Shown here: in pieces, positions 5,224 through 8,919 of the stretch
Layout of the letters: each line of letters opens with the position of its first letter
Numbering within the stretch: the stretch's first letter is position 1
Source: CAYZJD01 sp964478455
Lineage (GTDB): Bacteria > Acidobacteriota > Terriglobia > Bryobacterales > Bryobacteraceae
DNA: 8,919 bases
Direction: 5' to 3'
Assembly: GCA_964478455.1 (NCBI GenBank)
Contig: CAYZJD010000181.1
Coordinates: forward strand, 1 to 8,919
The notes under the pieces: model-generated
What the model was told of the DNA's origin: nothing
The model's database searches: none
What the model saw: only the letters and a program-made list of their open reading frames with translations
Made by a program: the position numbers and the translations under genes

Positions 5224-6354
5224 CTACAAACTATCTGCTCCGATCCGCTGGCAGGTGCGAAGGAGGAAACCGTCGGTCATGCCGGCGATGTAGTCGCACA
5301 CGATCCGGTGGGCCGGCTGTTCCTCCGCCTGTTCCCGGTACGGCGAGGGCAGCCGGTCCGGATGGCGGAGGAAGAACTCGAACAGTTCGGCGAGCATGGC
5401 CGTCGAGCGCCGCCGCTCCTCCAGCAGCACATCGGAGAAGTACATGTTCCGCCGGAGGAAATCCTTCAGCGCAGAGGTGGTCGGGCGGGCGGGCTCGCTG
5501 AACCGCGCGAGGCGCTCCGGCCACAACCGGACTTCCTCGGGATCGTGAAGCGCCGCCCGCGAGGCCGCATCGTGGGTTCCCTCAATCAGCCCGCTGACCA
5601 GGAGGTCGATCAGGCGGCGCAGGGCCTCATGAAACTTGATCCGCTCGGACGCGCCCGGGAACTGGGTCTCCACCGCCTCCAGGATCGCCGCGAATTCGGG
5701 CACGGAACCGGCGATGCTCTCCATGGGGAACAAGCCCGCCGAGCAGCCGTCGTCGAGATCGGCGGTGTTATAGGCGATCTCGTCGGCGAGGTCGATGAGC
5801 TGCGCTTCAAGGGGCGGGCGCATTCCGGGAAGGTACTCGTCTAGTTCCGGCGCCTCTCCTCGCTCCAGATCACGGGAATGCTTGACGATCCCCTCGCGGA
5901 CCTCGAAAGTGAGGTTCAGGCCGGGAAACCGGGCGTACCGCTGCTCGAAGGATTCCACGATGCGCAACGCGTGGAGGTTGTGGTCGAAGCGATCGCCGAA
6001 CCGGCGCATCTGCCGGTCGAGTTCCTCTTCGCCTGCGTGGGCGAACGGCGGATGCCCGATATCATGGGCCAGCGCCAGCGCCTCGGTCAGATCCTCGTTC
6101 AGCTCGAGGACCGCCGCAACAGTGCGGGCGATCTGCGCCACCTCGATGGTGTGCGTGAGCCGGTTGCGGAAATGATCCGACAGCCCGGCAGTGAACACCT
6201 GGGTCTTGTCCTCGAGCCGGCGGAAAGCGCGGGCATGTACGATGCGGTCGCGGTCCCGCTGAAATTCCGTCCGGTAGGCGTGCGGAGGCTCCGGGTAGCG
6301 GCGGCCGCGGCTTCGCTCCACGCGGAAAGCAAGAGCGCGGAGGCTGAGTTTCAT
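5224..6354 (-). CDS. dgt: dGTPase-like HD-domain triphosphohydrolase
   Basis: 376 residues, normal for the deoxyguanosinetriphosphate triphosphohydrolase-like (Dgt) family, which cleaves dNTPs to deoxynucleoside and triphosphate and so tunes nucleotide pools. Visible signatures: the family N-terminus SRGRRYPEPPHAYRTEFQRD (residues 15-34), ARAFRRLEDKTQVF at 41-54, HD-site residues His68 (RLTHTIEV), His97-Asp98 (ALAHDIGHPPFAHAGE) and the fourth metal ligand in LIDLADEIAYNTADLDDG (Asp188 or Asp191). LNLTFEVREGIVKH at 146-159 is also typical. All metal-site residues are in place, so it should be active; the preferred dNTP cannot be read from sequence. The ATG at 6352-6354 has no strong Shine-Dalgarno, and the gene lies only 12 nt after the TPR gene stop, so translation may be coupled to it. 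Confidence 0.95.
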   Translation of the reverse strand: MKLSLRALAFRVERSRGRRYPEPPHAYRTEFQRDRDRIVHARAFRRLEDKTQVFTAGLSDHFRNRLTHTIEVAQIARTVAAVLELNEDLTEALALAHDIGHPPFAHAGEEELDRQMRRFGDRFDHNLHALRIVESFEQRYARFPGLNLTFEVREGIVKHSRDLERGEAPELDEYLPGMRPPLEAQLIDLADEIAYNTADLDDGCSAGLFPMESIAGSVPEFAAILEAVETQFPGASERIKFHEALRRLIDLLVSGLIEGTHDAASRAALHDPEEVRLWPERLARFSEPARPTTSALKDFLRRNMYFSDVLLEERRRSTAMLAELFEFFLRHPDRLPSPYREQAEEQPAHRIVCDYIAGMTDGFLLRTCQRIGADSL

Positions 6355-6366
6355 GCCGGGCCCAGG

Positions 6367-7071
6367 TTATTTCTGCGGCAGGGACCCGATGGCGGTCAGA
6401 GCGGTACGGCTGACCGCCCCTGGTTGGGTGCGCAAGGGCTCGAGCAGCTTCCGTGCTTCCTCCGGCCGGCTGGAAGCGAGCATCTGCGCCAGGGTGATGG
6501 TCGCCTGTTCCTTGGACACCAAGCCGGTGGGCTTCTCGATCAACAACCTGAGCAGTTTCTCGCCCTCCGCGGTGTTGCCGCGGGCATGGCAGACCTGCGC
6601 CAGCGCGAACTTCGCCAGGGACACATACGGCTCCTCGCCCTCCTCGACCACGAGCCGGTAGGATTTCTCCGCCTCCTCGAGCTTGCCTTGGTCGGCCTGG
6701 ACCGTCGCGAGGAAATACCGGGCGACGATCCCCTCGTCGGAACCGCCATGGTTCGCCACCAGATCGGTGAGAGCCTTGACGGCCGCCGTGCCGCGGGCTT
6801 CCTGTGTCGGGAAGGTCAGAATCCTCCCACCTGGGCTTGGGGGACCGATGGCGGCGTCCAGAACCCTCATGGCCTGGTGCAGTTGCCGCTGGCGAGCCTC
6901 GTGCTGGCGCCTGCTATACCATCGATAAGCGGCGACCGACAGGATGAGGACAAGGGCAATCGACCCATAAACTAAGACCTGTTTGCGGTGCTGCTCGACG
7001 TACTCGACGGTCTGCCCGACCTCCTGGGCAAACGCATCGCGTTTCAGTTCCTTGCGAGTGAGCCTATCCAC
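6367..7071 (-). CDS. Membrane-anchored TPR-type protein (YfgM-like layout)
   Basis: 234 residues from a GTG start (7069-7071), with GAGGT at 7076-7080 just before it. The N-terminus (1-30) is charged and cytoplasmic (RKELKRDAFAQEV), followed by one transmembrane helix at about 31-49 (VLVYGSIALVLILSVAAY), then a helical repeat region from about 55 to the end. Helix-turn-helix TPR-like units include ARYFLATVQADQGKLEEAEK and ALAQVCHARGNTAEGEKLLR. Layout and size resemble YfgM, an inner-membrane ancillary protein of the Sec translocon and periplasmic chaperones. The sequence match is not close enough to name it so. The domain after the helix should be periplasmic. The dGTPase gene follows 12 nt downstream; I see no functional reason for that pairing. 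Confidence 0.9.
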   Translation of the reverse strand: MDRLTRKELKRDAFAQEVGQTVEYVEQHRKQVLVYGSIALVLILSVAAYRWYSRRQHEARQRQLHQAMRVLDAAIGPPSPGGRILTFPTQEARGTAAVKALTDLVANHGGSDEGIVARYFLATVQADQGKLEEAEKSYRLVVEEGEEPYVSLAKFALAQVCHARGNTAEGEKLLRLLIEKPTGLVSKEQATITLAQMLASSRPEEARKLLEPLRTQPGAVSRTALTAIGSLPQK

Positions 7072-7093
7072 GAAAACCTCGGGGAGAACTTCG

Positions 7094-7102
7094 ATCCTAC
7101 CA
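7094..7102 (-). promoter_or_regulatory. Possible extended -10 promoter of the TPR-dgt unit
   Basis: Minus-strand TGGTAGGAT combines a TGn extension with a -10-like TAGGAT. No -35 is evident. Transcription would start near 7087, leaving a leader of about 16 nt with the Shine-Dalgarno GAGGT of the TPR gene. It sits in the 101-nt gap between the regulator gene and the TPR gene. Confidence 0.33.
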
Positions 7103-7172
7103 TAGCGGGCGGCAGCGACGGGCGCGATTGCGAGCCGGGGGGTGAAGCAGGCCGCCAGTCAGCGGATTCAGT

Positions 7173-8009
7173 TCAGCCGAGCGAGGTTAGCTTTCGTCTG
7201 ACGGCGAACTTGACCAGACCGGCAATGTCGTGGATGGCCAGCTTTTTCATGAGGCTCGAGCGGTAAGTGTCCACCGTCTTGGGGCTGAGACCCAACTGGA
7301 CGGCAATCTCCTTGGCGCGCCGACCTTCCACCAGAAGGGCAAAGACCTGCGACTCCCGCGGGCTCAGTGAACAGAAGGGATCGCCGGCGGATGGCCAGCG
7401 GCGTGGCGCAAACACTTCCGTGAGTTCGACCTGCGGAGAGAGATACACGCCGCCGGCGAGGACGTGGTCCATGGCTTCGACGAGCCGCGTCGCCGGATCG
7501 GTCTTCAGCAGGAGGCCGTTTGCGCCGCTGCGCAAGGTCTCGACGACGGCCTCGCGATCGCTCCGCACGCCGATGCAGAGAAACTTCACCTCCGTGCCCG
7601 CTTGCCTGCACTCGCGGACCACCGCGGGGCCGGACAAGCCTGGGATATCTAAACTCACCAGCGCGAGCCGCGGCCGGAACGACTCGATCATGCGGACTGC
7701 CTTCCGGCCGTCGTCGCAATGACCGATGACGCGGAAGCGGCCCGTGGCTTCGCAGATGGCTGCGACGCCCTCGCAAAACAGGGTCCACTCATCGGCCACC
7801 ACGACCGGAATTTGTGGAGATCCGGAAGGAACCGCCGGAGAAAAGACCGGCCGTGGGGCCGACCGATCACCTCCATCCCGCCGGCTGTGCCCTGACATTC
7901 TGTCCAGGATCAACGCGTCATTCGGATTCCGGCGCTGCCCGGAGAAGCAAGCCAGGCTCTGGCCGGACTTCTCGATGGCCTTTCGGCCCTGTCCCATCCC
8001 GGGGAACAA
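7173..8009 (-). CDS. NarL/LuxR-type regulator with degenerate receiver domain
   Basis: 278 residues if started at TTG (8007-8009); ATG alternatives are at residue 5 (7995-7997) and residue 38 (7896-7898). No start has a good Shine-Dalgarno, but codon use is gene-like through the N-terminal extension. Residues 66-193 form a receiver domain: the acidic pair Asp73-Glu74 (VVVADEWTLFCEG) and Lys169 (NGLLLKTD) are present. The phosphoacceptor position before PGLSG is Ser119 (LALVSLDIPGLSG), since Asp121 lies two residues too late, and the usual Thr/Ser is Gly147. Residues 214-276 are a LuxR-type helix-turn-helix (LSPRESQVFALL, LGLSPKTVDTYRSSLMKKL). It should bind DNA as a dimer, but normal Asp phosphorylation looks impossible. 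The 65-residue N-terminal extension is unusual for this family. It lies 8 nt after the STAS gene stop, so it is probably the last gene of the partner-switch operon. Confidence 0.93.
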   Translation of the reverse strand: MFPGMGQGRKAIEKSGQSLACFSGQRRNPNDALILDRMSGHSRRDGGDRSAPRPVFSPAVPSGSPQIPVVVADEWTLFCEGVAAICEATGRFRVIGHCDDGRKAVRMIESFRPRLALVSLDIPGLSGPAVVRECRQAGTEVKFLCIGVRSDREAVVETLRSGANGLLLKTDPATRLVEAMDHVLAGGVYLSPQVELTEVFAPRRWPSAGDPFCSLSPRESQVFALLVEGRRAKEIAVQLGLSPKTVDTYRSSLMKKLAIHDIAGLVKFAVRRKLTSLG

Positions 8010-8017
8010 CGGCTGAG

Positions 8018-8362
8018 CTACGAGAAACTGCGGACGGCGGCCGCCTCGTCGTCGAACACCTCGAACACGGTGTACAACTTGGTGATTTGCAGCAGGTCCT
8101 TCACCCGCTTGGTGAGCCCGAGAAGCTTCAGAGTGCCGCCCTGGTTGGCGACGGAAGTGAATCCGGAGACAAGCTCACCGATGCCGGAACTGTCGATGTA
8201 GGAGACATCGCCAAGGTTCAGGAGAATCCTCTTGTTGCCTTTCGTCACAAGGTCGCGAAGAGACTCGCGAAGGGTGCTGGCGCCCTCTCCCAGGGTGATG
8301 CGTCCGGCAACGTCGATGACGTTGACGTCTCCTACCTGGCGGATCGTTAACTGGATACTCAC
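8018..8362 (-). CDS. STAS-domain anti-sigma factor antagonist (SpoIIAA/RsbV type)
   Basis: 114 residues, full length for this single-domain family. STAS antagonists bind the anti-sigma kinase when unphosphorylated and so release its target. The phosphorylation loop VSYIDSSGIGELV (residues 53-65) is intact, with Ser58 at the usual phosphosite after Asp57. The strand-helix pattern from residue 3 to 110 is standard (MSIQLTIRQVGDVNVIDVAG at the N-terminus). The start is GTG at 8360-8362, supported by AGGAGGA (8371-8377) 8 nt upstream. The gene sits 17 nt after the kinase gene stop, and its Shine-Dalgarno lies in that gap, so the two are co-transcribed and form an evident kinase-antagonist pair. 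No PP2C phosphatase to reverse the phosphorylation is in the window. Confidence 0.95.
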   Translation of the reverse strand: MSIQLTIRQVGDVNVIDVAGRITLGEGASTLRESLRDLVTKGNKRILLNLGDVSYIDSSGIGELVSGFTSVANQGGTLKLLGLTKRVKDLLQITKLYTVFEVFDDEAAAVRSFS

Positions 8363-8379
8363 TGGATCAATCCTCCTCG

Positions 8380-8841
8380 CTAGAATCCTTTCGGTTGGCG
8401 GTTGCTGTCGGGCAAGTACTTGATGAGTTTCACTTCCGTACCCACCGGCGACAGACGGCGCATCTGGTAGTCGTCCACAAACGCGCGGATGAGCAGGATG
8501 CCCCGGCCGGATTGTTGCAGCAGGTTTTCCTCGGCCAGCGGGTCCGGAAGAGACGACAGGTCGAAACCATTGCCCTCGTCGGCGACGGTGACGGCGATGC
8601 GATTCCAGGCCTTAGCCACACTCAACCGCACCTTCTTGTGGGCGCTGTACCGGTTGCCGTGTACGACCGCGTTGACGACGGTCTCCCGGACCGCCATCCC
8701 GATCTTGTGCAGGTCCTCCTGCTCGAATCCGACTTCCTCAGCAATCTTCAGAACGATGTCCTCGGCGCCATCAACGCTGTCCAGACTGGATGCCAGCAAC
8801 GTGTCAACGCATGTGGTCTCTTCGCCCCGCTGCTCTCCCAT
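8380..8841 (-). CDS. RsbW/SpoIIAB-like anti-sigma serine kinase
   Basis: 153 residues of GHKL-type (HATPase_c_2) kinase. The N box AVRETVVNAVVHGN (50-63; Glu53, Asn57, His61), G1 box VADEGNGFD (86-94, Asp88) and G2 box SGRGILLIRAF (111-121) are all present, so ATP binding and Ser kinase activity are expected. Such proteins phosphorylate a STAS antagonist and hold a sigma factor or another partner inactive. The obvious substrate is the STAS protein encoded next. The ATG at 8839-8841 has no clear Shine-Dalgarno; the N-terminal 12 residues are polar and may not all be translated. A strong promoter lies about 45-70 nt upstream. No sigma factor gene is visible in the window, so the final target is unknown. 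Confidence 0.95.
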   Translation of the reverse strand: MGEQRGEETTCVDTLLASSLDSVDGAEDIVLKIAEEVGFEQEDLHKIGMAVRETVVNAVVHGNRYSAHKKVRLSVAKAWNRIAVTVADEGNGFDLSSLPDPLAEENLLQQSGRGILLIRAFVDDYQMRRLSPVGTEVKLIKYLPDSNRQPKGF

Positions 8842-8884
8842 AGAGTCACAGAATGGCCGCCGGTGGGCCGAGTCGAACCGTTAC

Positions 8885-8912
8885 ATTAAACTACTTCTCA
8901 CGTGAAAGTCAA
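8885..8912 (-). promoter_or_regulatory. Strong sigma70-type promoter of the partner-switch operon
   Basis: On the minus strand TTGACT (8907-8912, 5 of 6 to consensus) and TTTAAT (8885-8890, 5 of 6) are 16 nt apart. Transcription should begin near 8878, giving a leader of about 37 nt before the kinase ATG. It points at the kinase-STAS-regulator genes. This housekeeping-type promoter suggests the module is not simply controlled by an alternative sigma factor. Confidence 0.62.
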
Positions 8913-8919
8913 GCTAGCC

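Noticed and set aside
5878..6975. Plus-strand open frame of 365 codons
   Set aside because: It crosses from the dGTPase gene into the TPR gene on the opposite strand and shows no motifs; both minus-strand proteins are clearly real.
8853..8895. tRNA-like strings on the minus strand (GTAGTTTAATG like a D arm, GGTTCGACTC like a T loop)
   Set aside because: No acceptor or T stem pairs, no anticodon arm fits between them, and the segment coincides with a good promoter for the kinase operon.
1..8919. CRISPR array, rRNA gene, transposase gene, riboswitch
   Set aside because: I looked for repeated spacers, conserved rRNA stretches, transposase motifs and known riboswitch cores by eye and saw none.

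Overview
The window looks like chromosomal DNA from a GC-rich, Gram-negative-type bacterium. My best guess is an Acidobacteriota member of the Solibacter/Bryobacter kind. That guess rests on the overall style: high GC at third codon positions, a secreted S55-type protein, a Tat-exported DUF362 protein, REP-like palindromes, and a partner-switch module without spore genes. It is an inference, not a match to a named genome. Nearly all genes lie on the minus strand; one small membrane-protein gene lies on the plus strand. The many long plus-strand reading frames opposite the minus genes are GC-driven shadows.

Layout from high to low coordinates, which is the direction of transcription for most genes. 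(1) 8919-7173: a good sigma70-type promoter, then an RsbW/SpoIIAB-like anti-sigma kinase, a SpoIIAA/RsbV-like STAS antagonist and a NarL/LuxR-type regulator. They are tightly packed and look like one operon. The regulator's receiver domain lacks the phosphoacceptor Asp (Ser instead) and the conserved Thr (Gly instead), so it probably does not signal by ordinary phosphotransfer. (2) 7102-5224: a membrane-anchored TPR-type protein (YfgM-like layout) and a dGTPase-like HD hydrolase, 12 nt apart. (3) 5134-4093: an unrecognised protein with an eight-cysteine N-terminal cluster, followed after 13 nt by a short CbiX/SirB-type sirohydrochlorin chelatase. (4) 4092-3204: an accessory-looking stretch with one small three-helix membrane protein on the plus strand. 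Upstream of it lies about 470 nt with no convincing gene but several hairpins and short repeats. (5) 3203-1840: a 65-residue zinc-ribbon-like protein, then a Tat-signal DUF362 protein with its own TATAAT promoter. (6) 1838-1: a perfect 48-bp REP-like palindrome, then a secreted SpoIVB/S55-peptidase-like protein whose gene runs off the left edge.

The modules do not form one pathway. The most coherent unit is the partner-switch operon. The kinase is expected to phosphorylate the STAS protein and, depending on its partner, to free or hold a sigma factor or another target that is not encoded here. The most interesting points are the degenerate receiver in that operon, the uncharacterised eight-Cys protein next to CbiX, the perfect palindrome, and the apparently permuted order of S55 motifs in the left-edge gene.
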